Assembly (NCBI GenBank): GCA_028281005.1
Contig: JANQKS010000055.1
Location: 1 to 42,370 of the forward strand
Reading direction: 5' to 3'
From: Pseudomonadales bacterium
Lineage (GTDB): Bacteria; Pseudomonadota; Gammaproteobacteria; Pseudomonadales; Azotimanducaceae
Length of the DNA stretch: 42,370 nucleotides
The position numbers and the translations under genes were made by a program. This document shows, piece by piece, positions 7,511-15,453 of this stretch (position 1 is the first letter of the stretch; every line of letters starts with the position of its first letter). The notes below the pieces were generated by a model that did not search any database, was not told the DNA's origin, and saw only the letters and a program-made list of their open reading frames with translations.

Positions 7511-9391
7511 ATGCAGTGGGACCTAGTGATACAGAATGCCAAAGTGTTTGATGGCAGCGGCGGGCCAGGACAACACCTCGACGTGGCGATTCGCAACGGG
7601 CGTATAGCAGCCCTTGGTGATGATCTACCCACCGCATCCGCCAAGGCTACCGCGGACGCTTCGGGGAGTTGGTTGATACCGGGTTTGCTGGACATCCATA
7701 CCCACGAAGATTTAGAGCTTGAACTGGATACCGGTCTGCCGGAGGTGGTGCGCCATGGCACCACCAGCGTGATCATTGGTAATTGTAGTATTGGGCTGGC
7801 GTTTGGGAATCAGCGCCGTGGCGAGCAGGACCCCATCGTTGATTGTTTTGCGCGGGTGGAGAACATCCCCAAAACTGTGCTGGCCAAGGCGGCGGAGAAA
7901 GCCACCTGGGACAACCCCAAAGATTATTTTAGCCATTTGGACCAGCTGCCGCTGTCCACCAACGTGGCGACGTTTATGCCGCACAGCATGTTACGTATAG
8001 AGGTGATGGGCCTGCAGGACAGCATTTCCCGCGACCCCACCAAGGCGGAACTAGACCGTATGGTTGGGATCCTCGAAGAAAGCATGCAGGAAGGTTACCT
8101 CGGCATGTCGACCGATGGCTTACCGCTGCATTTCCTGGCCAATCAGCCGAACGTCAAGAAACGGATACCGACCCAATACGCAAGTTTTGACGAATACAAG
8201 CTGCTGACCGATGTGCTGCGTAAACATGATCGAGTCTGGCAGATGACGCCGGCCACCGACGACCGCAAAATGGCAGCGCGTCTGTTTATGCTCTCCAGCG
8301 GGCGTTTGTACGGTAAACCTTTAAAAGTCACCGCGTTAGCCGCGCTGGATTCAGCCAACGATCGCCGTACCAAGGCGCAGGCGCTTATGTTTGCACACTT
8401 GTTAAACAGTCCGCTGCTGCAAGGCGATTTCAAAATGCAGTGTCTGGCAGCGCCGTTTCGCATTTACTCGGAAGGTGCGGTGAGCCCGTTGGCGGAGGCT
8501 AACCCGCAAATGCGTCTGTTGATTGAAACTGAGCTGGAGGACGTAGAACGACGCCGGGAAATCATCAGCGACCCAGAATTTGTGGAAGCTTTTCGCGCCA
8601 TGTGGGCGAACGGCAAATCCGGTTTTAACATGGGGCACTTGCGACGCAAGCTGCGTATGGAAGCCCAATTTCTCTCCCGTGACCTGAATGACATGGAGAT
8701 TTTCCGAGTGCCGGTTGCCGGTTGGGTGGGCCAGACTTTGCAGTTTGCCTACCAACGTTATTTAGCTTGGTTGTCTCAGCCGGACATGGTGGATGATGAA
8801 GAAGAGCGTCGCGTGTTCGAAGCCCTCGGTAAAGGTGTGCGTGATGACGCGGAGTTTTTCCTGCTGTTGCTGAAGCACTACGACCGCGACCTATACTGGC
8901 AATACGTGTCCGCCAACCGCGACCCGGAAGAGGTAAAACGGCTGTTGCTGCACCCCAAACTGCTGCCGGGCTTTAACGACAGCGGCGCCCACGTCACCAA
9001 CATGGCCTATTTTGATGGCAATCTGCGGGCGCTACGTATTGGATTGCAAGACAGTGAAGCCACCTTCAGCCACATGGTGGGACGATTAACCCGTGAACCT
9101 GCGGCGTTTTTTGGCCTGGATCAGGGACCTAACGCAGTTGGCAGCGTGCAGGTGGGTGGCCGCGCGGATGTTACCTTGCTAAATCCACAAGCTTTGGGCA
9201 GCTACGATGGCGAAGCTTCGGTACAGTATTTGTACCGGGATGTGTTTGATTGCCACCAACTGGTGAACCGCTCTAACGGCGTTGTGGATGGCGTATACGT
9301 TGCCGGGCAGGCAGTGTGGCAAGGGGAAGGTTTTACCCCAGCGCACGGCACAACCCACCTCGGTGAAGCATTACGTGTGGGAGTTGCGTAA
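7511..9391 (+). CDS. N-acyl-D-amino-acid deacylase-like amidohydrolase
   Basis: A 626-residue amidohydrolase-superfamily enzyme of the D-aminoacylase / N-acyl-D-glutamate deacylase type. It begins with the family pattern W-D-L-V-I-x-N-A-x-V-F-D-G-S-G and the small beta-sandwich domain, then has the metal-binding H-x-H in G-L-L-D-I-H-T-H, the G-T-T-S-V-I-I-G-N-C-S segment containing the bridging cysteine typical of this group, and a late S-G-A-H-V-T-N catalytic-region motif. At over 600 residues it is longer than classical D-aminoacylases (about 480). An in-frame TTG at 7484 is less likely than ATG 7511. The phosphoesterase gene starts on the base after its stop codon. Confidence 0.85.
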   Translation: MQWDLVIQNAKVFDGSGGPGQHLDVAIRNGRIAALGDDLPTASAKATADASGSWLIPGLLDIHTHEDLELELDTGLPEVVRHGTTSVIIGNCSIGLAFGNQRRGEQDPIVDCFARVENIPKTVLAKAAEKATWDNPKDYFSHLDQLPLSTNVATFMPHSMLRIEVMGLQDSISRDPTKAELDRMVGILEESMQEGYLGMSTDGLPLHFLANQPNVKKRIPTQYASFDEYKLLTDVLRKHDRVWQMTPATDDRKMAARLFMLSSGRLYGKPLKVTALAALDSANDRRTKAQALMFAHLLNSPLLQGDFKMQCLAAPFRIYSEGAVSPLAEANPQMRLLIETELEDVERRREIISDPEFVEAFRAMWANGKSGFNMGHLRRKLRMEAQFLSRDLNDMEIFRVPVAGWVGQTLQFAYQRYLAWLSQPDMVDDEEERRVFEALGKGVRDDAEFFLLLLKHYDRDLYWQYVSANRDPEEVKRLLLHPKLLPGFNDSGAHVTNMAYFDGNLRALRIGLQDSEATFSHMVGRLTREPAAFFGLDQGPNAVGSVQVGGRADVTLLNPQALGSYDGEASVQYLYRDVFDCHQLVNRSNGVVDGVYVAGQAVWQGEGFTPAHGTTHLGEALRVGVA

Positions 9392-9988
9392 TTGGCCACG
9401 CGCATAGGACTGATTTCCGACACCCACATCCCCGAAGCGCGAGATGCGTTGTGGCCACAAATCATCGACGCCTTTGCTGGCGTTGACATGATTTTCCACG
9501 CCGGTGATATCCACGAGCTCTATGTGTTAGACGAGCTGGAGAAGATAGCGCCGGTTTACGCGGCTCGCGGTAATGGTGAAGACGGCAGCGGCGGTCGCCC
9601 GGTGCAGCCGGAAGATGAGCGTGTGAAGTACGCTTGGTTGCTGGAGATAGAAGGTTTGTGGGTAGGTCTTACCCACTACGTCCCGGTGCCCGAACGGCCG
9701 CCAAACTTCACCATGGCGCATTGGGTGGAACGTTTCTTCCCGGAGCGCAAACCGGATGTCATCGTATCAGGGGATACCCATCGTGAAGCCATTGCCTGGG
9801 TGGATGGCGTGTATTGCGTAAATCCGGGCTCACCTACTTATCCGCACAACTACGATACGCAACACGGTACCATCGGTTTTCTAGATCTGGATGATGGGGA
9901 AGCCCGGGGCAGCGTGTATCTAATTGTTGAAAACGGCATAGAGCCGTTTGACTGGGAGGCGATACCGCCCTGGAAGCTGCGGCGTTAG
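9392..9988 (+). CDS. YfcE/MJ0936-type metallophosphoesterase
   Basis: A 198-residue calcineurin-like phosphoesterase with a TTG start immediately after the amidohydrolase TAA, so the pair is surely co-transcribed. Motifs: S-D-T-H near residue 10, H-A-G-D-I-H near 36, R-G-N-G-E near 59, a T-H in L-T-H-Y-V and S-G-D-T-H-R-E in the C-terminal half, then N-P-G-S-P. Two positions differ from the usual family: G-N-G-E where most have G-N-x-D or G-N-H, and G-D-T-H where most have G-H-T-H. The fold assignment is firm; activity and substrate are open. It converges on a VOC gene with a 4-base stop overlap (TTAG). Confidence 0.85.
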   Translation: MATRIGLISDTHIPEARDALWPQIIDAFAGVDMIFHAGDIHELYVLDELEKIAPVYAARGNGEDGSGGRPVQPEDERVKYAWLLEIEGLWVGLTHYVPVPERPPNFTMAHWVERFFPERKPDVIVSGDTHREAIAWVDGVYCVNPGSPTYPHNYDTQHGTIGFLDLDDGEARGSVYLIVENGIEPFDWEAIPPWKLRR

Positions 9989-10497
9989 CTTTCCCGCGGC
10001 GGCAATTTGCGGCCGTTTTCAAGGCGAAACCGGACCGAGGGTATCGCGTCGTCTGCGTTGAACTCGCGCAGCAGATGGCAGCACTCTAACTGCAAGCCGT
10101 TGGGATCTTCGAAGTAGATAGACTTTGACCAGCCTTCATGATCCACCGGACCGCGGACGTCTATCCCGTGTTGTTCTAGCTGGGCCTTGGTGTTTTCGAG
10201 CTCCTCAACCGAATCAGCGTCGAAGGCAAAATGATAAACGCCCGGCATTAAGCCAAGGCCGCGGTTGATGCCGGAATCGAAATCTTTGGGCCACCCTTCG
10301 ACTTCCTCACCACTCATGAATCCCAAGAGTTGACCGTTACCGATGTCGAAGAAAAAGTGCTTCATGCAGCCTTTGTCGCCGAGATCTACCAGGTCAGCCC
10401 TGACCAACGGAAAGCCCAGCACGTCTTCATAAAAACCACGCGTCAATTCCATGTCACGCGTGCCTAAATCAATATGGTTAAAACCCAGTGCTTTCAT
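9985..10497 (-). CDS. VOC-superfamily (glyoxalase-like) protein
   Basis: A 170-residue vicinal-oxygen-chelate protein. The first module has F-N-H-I-D-L-G-T-R-D and F-Y-E-D-V-L-G-F; the second has G-V-Y-H-F-A-F-D and the metal-ligand-type Y-F-E-D-P-N-G-L-Q-L-E-C-C. Candidate metal ligands are H8, a central H and E near residue 140, as in extradiol dioxygenases and glyoxalase I. Substrate unknown. GGGAGGGAGA lies just before ATG 10497. It is the last of three same-strand genes behind soxR, with 52 bases to the small gene upstream, so it may share that operon. Confidence 0.85.
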   Translation of the reverse strand: MKALGFNHIDLGTRDMELTRGFYEDVLGFPLVRADLVDLGDKGCMKHFFFDIGNGQLLGFMSGEEVEGWPKDFDSGINRGLGLMPGVYHFAFDADSVEELENTKAQLEQHGIDVRGPVDHEGWSKSIYFEDPNGLQLECCHLLREFNADDAIPSVRFRLENGRKLPPRES

Positions 10498-10549
10498 AAG
10501 TCTCCCTCCCCGGTGAGCATATCTTAACGCAAAGCGCTGATTGTGCCCG

Positions 10550-10864
10550 CTAGTCTTTATGCCTCAGCCGCTTGTGCTCCACCACATGCGTCAGTGTATC
10601 CGCAATGGTCTTCAGCACGCCAAACAGCAGGATGTTAACTGATCCCGCCAAACTTTCACCCAACACGATGGATAAGTGCATCGGTACAATGCGTATATAG
10701 GGGGTAAACATGAGCGTGCCGGCTTGGTCGAGCGCACGGTGATAGCGATAGGAAAACAGATGATTAAACGCGAAGGCGGGGCTACACAGTAGAAAACCGA
10801 TATCAAACAGGGCGCCGGGTGCGGACGTGGCCGCATTTAGGGCGCTGCATGGGTTATTCCTCAC
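10550..10864 (-). CDS. DUF6498-like membrane protein, probably shortened
   Basis: A 104-residue ORF whose GTG start overlaps the soxR stop (GTGA), which favours translation. After an unconvincing N-terminus of about 15 residues it has hydrophobic segments and the stretch P-Y-I-R-I-V-P-M-H-L-S-I-V-L-G followed by L-K-T-I-A-D-T-L-T-H-V-V-E-H. I recall this pattern from the C-terminal part of DUF6498 membrane proteins, which are about twice as long. It is either a short homologue or a 5'-truncated remnant fused to the soxR stop. Function unknown. Confidence 0.5.
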   Translation of the reverse strand: MRNNPCSALNAATSAPGALFDIGFLLCSPAFAFNHLFSYRYHRALDQAGTLMFTPYIRIVPMHLSIVLGESLAGSVNILLFGVLKTIADTLTHVVEHKRLRHKD

Positions 10865-11322
10865 CCATGCTCAAGTGGCTCTGAGAGGATGTAGCGTGGT
10901 CCGGCGCCTTGGCGCCTGGCGCGATCTTCTGGGTTGTACAGCTGGCAGTTCTCCAGCGATAGGCAACCGCAACCGATACAGCCGTCGAGCCGGTCGCGCA
11001 TACGTGTCATCAGCTGTATGCGCTGGTCCAGCTCTTCACGGAAACCTTTGCTGATACGTGCCCAGTCTTTTTGCGTGGGGGTGCGTTGGGCAGGCAACTT
11101 TTCTAAACGTTGGCGGATCTCGTCGATGGAGAAACCCAACTGTTGGGCGATTAAAACAAAGGACAGACGGCGGATGTCAGAGCGCAAGTAGCGCCGCTGG
11201 CCGCCGTTGTTGCGCACCGGCGAAACCAGGCCTTGGGTTTCGTAAAAACGAATGGCTGATACGGAAAGCCCGGTGCGTTCGGCCACCTGACCGATCCCGA
11301 TGCGTTTTGAGGCTGCTGTCAT
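10861..11322 (-). CDS. soxR: SoxR, redox-sensing MerR-family activator
   Basis: A 153-residue SoxR. The N-terminal MerR helix-turn-helix reads I-G-I-G-Q-V-A-E-R-T-G-L-S-V-S-A-I-R-F-Y-E, followed by the dimerisation helix and the [2Fe-2S] cysteines C115-x2-C118-x-C120-x5-C126, exactly the SoxR spacing. Oxidation or nitrosylation of the cluster makes the dimer untwist promoters with an over-long 19-bp spacer. Such a promoter lies 17 bases upstream of this start, pointing the other way (11339-11369). No soxS is present, as in most bacteria outside enterics, where SoxR directly controls genes for handling redox-active compounds. Confidence 0.95.
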   Translation of the reverse strand: MTAASKRIGIGQVAERTGLSVSAIRFYETQGLVSPVRNNGGQRRYLRSDIRRLSFVLIAQQLGFSIDEIRQRLEKLPAQRTPTQKDWARISKGFREELDQRIQLMTRMRDRLDGCIGCGCLSLENCQLYNPEDRARRQGAGPRYILSEPLEHG

Positions 11323-11338
11323 GGCTGCAAAATTTTTC

Positions 11339-11369
11339 TTGACCTCAAGTAAGGTTGAGGTTTTAGGGT
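11339..11369 (+). promoter_or_regulatory. SoxR-controlled promoter with SoxR box
   Basis: The sequence CCTCAAGTAAGGTTGAGG (11343-11360) has CCTCAA/TTGAGG half-sites and differs only in the centre from the Escherichia coli soxS operator. It lies between a -35 element TTGACC (11339-11344) and a -10 element TAGGGT (11364-11369), with a spacer of exactly 19 bases, the hallmark of SoxR-activated promoters. It reads toward the VOC gene at 11448 and lies immediately upstream of soxR, so soxR may also be affected. Confidence 0.85.
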
Positions 11370-11447
11370 GGGCTTATCAAGTACGAGTTTACAAAAAAGA
11401 AACTCGGCTTGGCGCAAACGCTAAATCAGCAAATTGAGGAGAAAGCG

Positions 11448-11822
11448 ATGAGCACAGCCATGTTAGAACACGTTAACGTCACTGTGTCGGATCCCCAGCA
11501 AACGGCGCAACTCTTGTGTGACTTATTTGATTGGAATATTCGCTGGCAGGGTGAGGCCAAACTGGGCGGTCATACCGTACATGTCGGCGGCGAGGACAGT
11601 TACGTGGCTGTTTACGCCTACCCACCTGAGCACAAACCGGCAAAAATCGACTATATGGGCTTAAACCACATCGGTGTGGTGGTAGATGACCTTGAAGCCG
11701 CGGAACAGCGCGTGATGGACCACGGCTTCAAGCCCTATAACCATGAGGATTACGAACCCGGCCGCCGTTTCTATTTTGACGACAACAACGGCATCGAGTT
11801 CGAAATTGTCAGTTACACCTAG
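11448..11822 (+). CDS. VOC-superfamily protein in the SoxR regulon
   Basis: A 124-residue single-module-pair VOC protein starting at ATG 11448 with GAGGAGAAAG just upstream. It has L-E-H-V-N-V-T-V-S-D at the start, G-G-H-T-V-H-V-G-G-E-D-S-Y-V-A, then G-L-N-H-I-G-V-V-V-D-D and a C-terminal F-Y-F-D-D-N-N-G-I-E-F-E-I-V, so H8, the central H and the late E are candidate metal ligands. Glyoxalase, dioxygenase and antibiotic-binding relatives exist; the SoxR-type promoter suggests a role against redox-cycling compounds or reactive aldehydes. The stop overlaps that of the convergent SDR gene by 4 bases (CTAG). Confidence 0.9.
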   Translation: MSTAMLEHVNVTVSDPQQTAQLLCDLFDWNIRWQGEAKLGGHTVHVGGEDSYVAVYAYPPEHKPAKIDYMGLNHIGVVVDDLEAAEQRVMDHGFKPYNHEDYEPGRRFYFDDNNGIEFEIVSYT

Positions 11823-12691
11823 CCACGCATGGGGTTGATCGGCGGCCAGTTGTCTTTGCTGGCTTGGATTTTTTCACCAATCTCTTCGACGCCCCATACG
11901 CCATCCGCCAGGTCACGCTTGGCAATAGGTGTGAGTTGCCAAGAGAGCAGGGAAACACTATTGCCGCCGACTAAAAATTGGCGGCCGCTGATGTCTTTGG
12001 CTTCATCAGTGCACAGGTAGACAATCGGCGGTGAGACCGCTTCCGGTGGGAAGTTGTCCTGGATGTCTTCCGGCAAGATGTCGGTGGTCATACGTGAAGT
12101 CGCGGTAGGCGCCAGCACGTTCACCGTGATGTTGTACTTCATGCCTTCTAGCCACAGGCAGCGCATGAAACCGGCAATGCCTGCCTTGGCGGCGCCATAG
12201 TTGGTTTGTCCGAAATTGCCTAACAAACCGGAAGTAGAACTGGTCATGATGATGCGGCCGCCTTCACCTTGTTCCAGCATGCGGTCGTAGGCGGTTTTAA
12301 CAGTGAGGTAGGTGCCGCGTAGGTGGACGTCGATGACCGCATCCCACATGGCTTCGTCCATGTTCTTAAATGATTTGTCGCGCAGAATACCCGCGTTGGC
12401 AATACAGATGTCGAGTTTGCCGAAGTTGTCGACCGCGGCTTGCACCATGGCTTGGGCGTCTTCACGGCTGGTTACCGAACCATAGTTGGCCACCGCGTTG
12501 CCGCCGGCTGCTTTTATTTCATTGACCACTTCGTCCGCCATAGACGTACCCGCGCCGGTACCATCGCGTGCGCCACCCAGATCATTTACAACCACGCTTG
12601 CGCCTTCCTGTGCCAAAAGCAATGCGTGCGCGCGTCCTAAGCCGCCGCCGGCACCGGTGACCAGTGCGACTTTACCGTCGAGCATTCCCAT
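11819..12691 (-). CDS. Short-chain dehydrogenase (hydroxyacyl-CoA type)
   Basis: A 290-residue classical SDR. The cofactor loop is T-G-A-G-G-G-L-G-R (TGxxxGxG), with N-D-L-G-G-A after strand 2, N-A-G-I in strand 4, the catalytic S-S-T-S-G and Y-G-A-A-K. The N-D-L-G-G insert and extra length resemble the peroxisomal multifunctional enzyme 2 / HSD17B4 group that oxidises 3-hydroxyacyl-CoA, so a beta-oxidation or steroid-side-chain role is plausible. AGGAGA lies nine bases before ATG 12691. The frame stays open to 13036, but that part overlaps the divergent SDR gene. Reads divergently from the next SDR with a 178-base gap. Confidence 0.85.
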   Translation of the reverse strand: MGMLDGKVALVTGAGGGLGRAHALLLAQEGASVVVNDLGGARDGTGAGTSMADEVVNEIKAAGGNAVANYGSVTSREDAQAMVQAAVDNFGKLDICIANAGILRDKSFKNMDEAMWDAVIDVHLRGTYLTVKTAYDRMLEQGEGGRIIMTSSTSGLLGNFGQTNYGAAKAGIAGFMRCLWLEGMKYNITVNVLAPTATSRMTTDILPEDIQDNFPPEAVSPPIVYLCTDEAKDISGRQFLVGGNSVSLLSWQLTPIAKRDLADGVWGVEEIGEKIQASKDNWPPINPMRG

Positions 12692-12869
12692 AGTGTGTCT
12701 CCTGTTGTCTGCGCCGGCTTCGAATACATGCCTTGCCGGACTTGTTGTGAGAATAGATTCCGCTGCCGGGTTACCCGCTTCGGGGTTTGCAGTTATGATT
12801 TTCAGCTTTCGCCCGACGGAACCGATAAATTTTAACAGTTCGGGCGGGCCAATCATAAGGGAGAAACTG

Positions 12870-13622
12870 ATGGATGACTTACTCGACTTCACCGGCAAGG
12901 TAGCACTGATCACTGGTGGCAGCCGTGGGCTTGGTAAAGAGATGGCGTTGGCCATGGCCCAGCGCGGCGCCGATGTAGTGATCACCAGCCGTAAGGCGGA
13001 CGCCTGTGAAGAGGTGGCCGCGCAGATTGAAGCCATGGGCCGTCGTGCGTTGGCGTACGGTTGTCACGTCGGCCACTGGGATGAACTCGAGGGCCTGGTC
13101 AATGCCGCCTACGAGACCTTTGGTAAAGTCGACATTCTGGTGAACAACGCCGGCATGTCACCGTTGTACCCGAAGCTGACGGATGTCACTGAAGAGCTGT
13201 TCGACAAAGTAGTTGGGGTAAATCTAAAAGGTCCGTTTCGTCTCATGGCGTTGGTCGGAGAAAAAATGGCTGCAGGCGACGGCGGCAGCATCATCAACAT
13301 CAGCAGCACAGCATCGCTTAACCCGTCACCCACCTCTGAACCATACGGGGCAGCCAAGTCCGGCCTTAACGCACTGACCCGCTCGTTTGCCTTTGCCTAC
13401 GGCCCCAAGGTGCGTGTCAATTGTATTGCCGCGGGTCCCTTCTTAACGGACATCTCCAAAGCCTGGGACATGCCGGCGTTTGAAGAAAACGCCAGGGCCA
13501 ACCTGGCGCTGCAGCGCGGCGGCCAGCCCGAGGAGATTGTGGGTGCGGCGTTGTATCTCGCCAGCCCCACCAGCGGCTTTACCACCGGGACGGTGATACG
13601 GGTGGATGGCGGCACGCGCTAG
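12870..13622 (+). CDS. Short-chain dehydrogenase/reductase (FabG-like)
   Basis: A 250-residue classical SDR with D-F-T-G-K-V-A-L-I-T-G-G-S-R-G-L-G (TGxxxGxG), N-N-A-G, catalytic I-S-S-T-A and Y-G-A-A-K, and the C-terminal I-R-V-D-G-G motif. S-R-K after strand 2 points to NADP(H). The substrate is not readable; FabG-type 3-oxoacyl reduction or alcohol oxidation are both possible. AAGGGAGAAA precedes ATG 12870; the open frame to 12486 is the antisense of the neighbouring SDR and is not used. A long-loop terminator follows the stop. Confidence 0.88.
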   Translation: MDDLLDFTGKVALITGGSRGLGKEMALAMAQRGADVVITSRKADACEEVAAQIEAMGRRALAYGCHVGHWDELEGLVNAAYETFGKVDILVNNAGMSPLYPKLTDVTEELFDKVVGVNLKGPFRLMALVGEKMAAGDGGSIINISSTASLNPSPTSEPYGAAKSGLNALTRSFAFAYGPKVRVNCIAAGPFLTDISKAWDMPAFEENARANLALQRGGQPEEIVGAALYLASPTSGFTTGTVIRVDGGTR

Positions 13623-13668
13623 GGTGCCTCTGAGCTTTTGAGACTTATTCTTAAGGCACCCTAGTTTT
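13619..13668 (+). terminator. Rho-independent terminator after SDR gene
   Basis: An 11-bp perfect inverted repeat, CTAGGGTGCCT (13619-13629) and AGGCACCCTAG (13654-13664), encloses a 24-base loop and ends in TTTT. It begins inside the SDR stop codon and lies in the gap between convergent genes. Confidence 0.65.
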
Positions 13669-13673
13669 CAAGT

Positions 13674-13691
13674 GGTTTGAGCACTAGTGGT
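13674..13691. repeat. 18-bp intergenic repeat, copy 1
   Basis: GGTTTGAGCACTAGTGGT, identical to 18256-18273. It contains the palindrome CACTAGTG and lies just before the stop of the ProA-like gene, between convergent genes. The second copy also lies between convergent genes. Confidence 0.7.
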
Positions 13692-13699
13692 CTGCTGAT

Positions 13700-15184
13700 C
13701 TAAACCGACTCGCCGACATAACGTGTGCGTACCGTATACACGCTGTCGCCGGTGAGAATAGCGCCACGCCCAAACAGACGGCCGTTGTCCCAGTTCGACA
13801 GGCCCAGTTCAGGTTTTGACAAGGCAAACTGGCCGTCTACCCAGCGCGTGTGGCCATCCCCCACAAAGGGTGATCTGATTCGCTGCCAGAAGTAGGTCTG
13901 TTCAGCAGCATCAGGACTGACCAAGGAGGCCACCAGGCGCGGGGAGTGGGTGTTAAAAAGCTGAATGGCTTCATCCAGCGACTCCACCAGAATCAGGGTC
14001 ACTTCGGGAGACTCTTCCCATTCCCACTCTTCGCCGAATGCCGATACGGGAATGGGTTCTGCTTGCTTTTCTTGCTGCGGACCGTCGGCGCGCACAATTT
14101 CTACGTCGCGATCGAAGAGCGCCTTGGGTACCGCCGCTACGTCGCTCTGTGCCACGTGCAGCTTGAAGTTGGTGTTGCGTGCCGCGGCTGCCGCTTGCAT
14201 GGCTTCAAGAAAGACCGGGACTAGCCGTTCCGCTGTGCCGCGGGGAATACAGCAGTTGTTTAAGGTATTACACACCTTGCGGTCTAGGGAGCGCTGCACC
14301 GCAAAGGCGAAGGCGTCCGCGTTGGCCTGTTCTGTCGCCATCATCCAAGCGCCGCCGGTGCCGTGTAAGCTCACCGGTGTACCGGCGCTTTGCGCGAGCG
14401 CACCGAGGAGATCCACCGCGGGACCGGATCCACGCGCTACCGCCAAAGACAAACGCGCATCGAGAAACAGCGACCAGCCGGCGGCATGGGAGGCGCTGTC
14501 GATCAACATGATGGCGTGCTCAGGCAAGCCGGCCGCAACCAAAGCCGGTCGCACGGCACACTGCATGATTTCACGTGCCGTCGCCAAAGCGTCGCTGCCG
14601 ATGCGGAAGATCACCGTATTGCCGCCACGCAGTACGCCACAAGCGTCTGCTAATACGTTGGGCCTGCCTTCAAATACAAAGGCGACGATACCTAACGCAG
14701 CGCCGACCAGCTCGATGCGGAAGCCGTCATGTTGAATGGTCTCCATAACCTGGTCGCGGCGGGTGGGTGTAGCGGCCCAACCGTTTAGCCCATCGATCAT
14801 GTTTTGCCGCATGGCGTCGGACACCACTAACCGCGTGGTGGAGCGCCCGCGGGCTTTGGCGGAAGCTACGTCTTCGGCGTTTACCTGTTCGATTTGCGCC
14901 CACACATCATCATCTGCCAACGCCGCGCCAAATTTGTCGAAAAAATCCACAATTTGCGCATCGCTCACAGCATCCATCTGCTCAAACGCAGCGGCGCACG
15001 CGCCCACCGCATGGTCGGTGGTATTGCGCTCGGCGGCAGGAATATGCAGCAACCCCGCCGTGGCATTGGCCACAATCAAATCGCCGGGTTGATAGGCAGC
15101 CGCCAGCGTTTCATCGACCGTGAAGGTTTCTCCGCTGGCGGACAAAATGGTAGTGCCGGCAGCAATCTGTGTTAGCTGTTGCAT
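13700..15184 (-). CDS. ProA-like acyl-phosphate/aldehyde dehydrogenase paralogue
   Basis: A 494-residue member of the aldehyde dehydrogenase superfamily closest to gamma-glutamyl-phosphate reductase (ProA). Shared segments include I-x-x-P-L-G-x-V-like G-A-A-L-G-I-V-A-F-V-F-E-G-R-P-N-V near 162-177, G-G-N-T-V-I-F-R-I-G-S near 187-197 and the catalytic cysteine V-C305-N-T. It differs from true ProA (about 417 residues) by an N-terminal extension of about 75 residues (T-T-I-L-S-A-S-G-E-T, Q-P-G-D-L-I-V-A-N) and by V-S-L-H-G-T-G-G before the cysteine. I infer reduction of an acyl phosphate or oxidation of an aldehyde, but not housekeeping proline synthesis. TTG 15193 is an alternative start. It lies last behind an ATP-grasp gene and a small ORF. 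Confidence 0.75.
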   Translation of the reverse strand: MQQLTQIAAGTTILSASGETFTVDETLAAAYQPGDLIVANATAGLLHIPAAERNTTDHAVGACAAAFEQMDAVSDAQIVDFFDKFGAALADDDVWAQIEQVNAEDVASAKARGRSTTRLVVSDAMRQNMIDGLNGWAATPTRRDQVMETIQHDGFRIELVGAALGIVAFVFEGRPNVLADACGVLRGGNTVIFRIGSDALATAREIMQCAVRPALVAAGLPEHAIMLIDSASHAAGWSLFLDARLSLAVARGSGPAVDLLGALAQSAGTPVSLHGTGGAWMMATEQANADAFAFAVQRSLDRKVCNTLNNCCIPRGTAERLVPVFLEAMQAAAAARNTNFKLHVAQSDVAAVPKALFDRDVEIVRADGPQQEKQAEPIPVSAFGEEWEWEESPEVTLILVESLDEAIQLFNTHSPRLVASLVSPDAAEQTYFWQRIRSPFVGDGHTRWVDGQFALSKPELGLSNWDNGRLFGRGAILTGDSVYTVRTRYVGESV

Positions 15185-15264
15185 GTGTTCCAACCGTTCA
15201 ATGTTTTAGTGGGTTTTGAAAAAGGCGGCCTGCAAAGGGTCTGAAGTCTGGCCGAGCGGGGGTG

Positions 15265-15438
15265 TTAGCCTCGCGGCAACAGACGAAACAGATAGGCTTC
15301 GTTGACATCCGGATTGCGCGGCCGGTGGCCGTATTTCACTTCGTACAAGTCGCTGAACGCATCGAACTCCGCTTGACTGGTGACGCGTTCGGCGCGCAAT
15401 AGCGCGATGCTAAAAAAGATACTGACCTTTGTATTCAT
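15265..15438 (-). CDS. Possible small protein (57 aa) between ATP-grasp and ProA-like genes
   Basis: A 57-codon ATG-initiated frame that starts 15 bases after the ATP-grasp stop and ends 80 bases before the ProA-like start, all on the same strand. The peptide has a short hydrophobic N-terminus (V-S-I-F-F-S-I-A-L-L) and then a well-formed charged stretch with E-F-D-A-F-S-D-L-Y-E-V-K-Y-G-H-R-P-R-N-P-D-V-N-E near residues 24-47. No strong ribosome site is visible. I do not recognise a family. Position suggests that it belongs to the same operon. Confidence 0.4.
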   Translation of the reverse strand: MNTKVSIFFSIALLRAERVTSQAEFDAFSDLYEVKYGHRPRNPDVNEAYLFRLLPRG

Positions 15439-15453
15439 CCCGGCATTGTAGCG

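Noticed and set aside
9985-9988. 4-base overlap of convergent stops as a special signal (also 11819-11822)
   Set aside because: TTAG and CTAG overlaps are common where genes are tightly packed; no further structure seen.
13965-14735. 256-codon plus-strand ORF
   Set aside because: Antisense to the ProA-like gene; A/S/R-rich shadow with no family features.
13700-15184. Housekeeping proA
   Set aside because: N-terminal extension of about 75 residues and altered active-site surroundings; no proB nearby.
15265-15438. LysW-type carrier protein
   Set aside because: Lacks the zinc-binding cysteines and the acidic E-D-W-G-E C-terminus of LysW.
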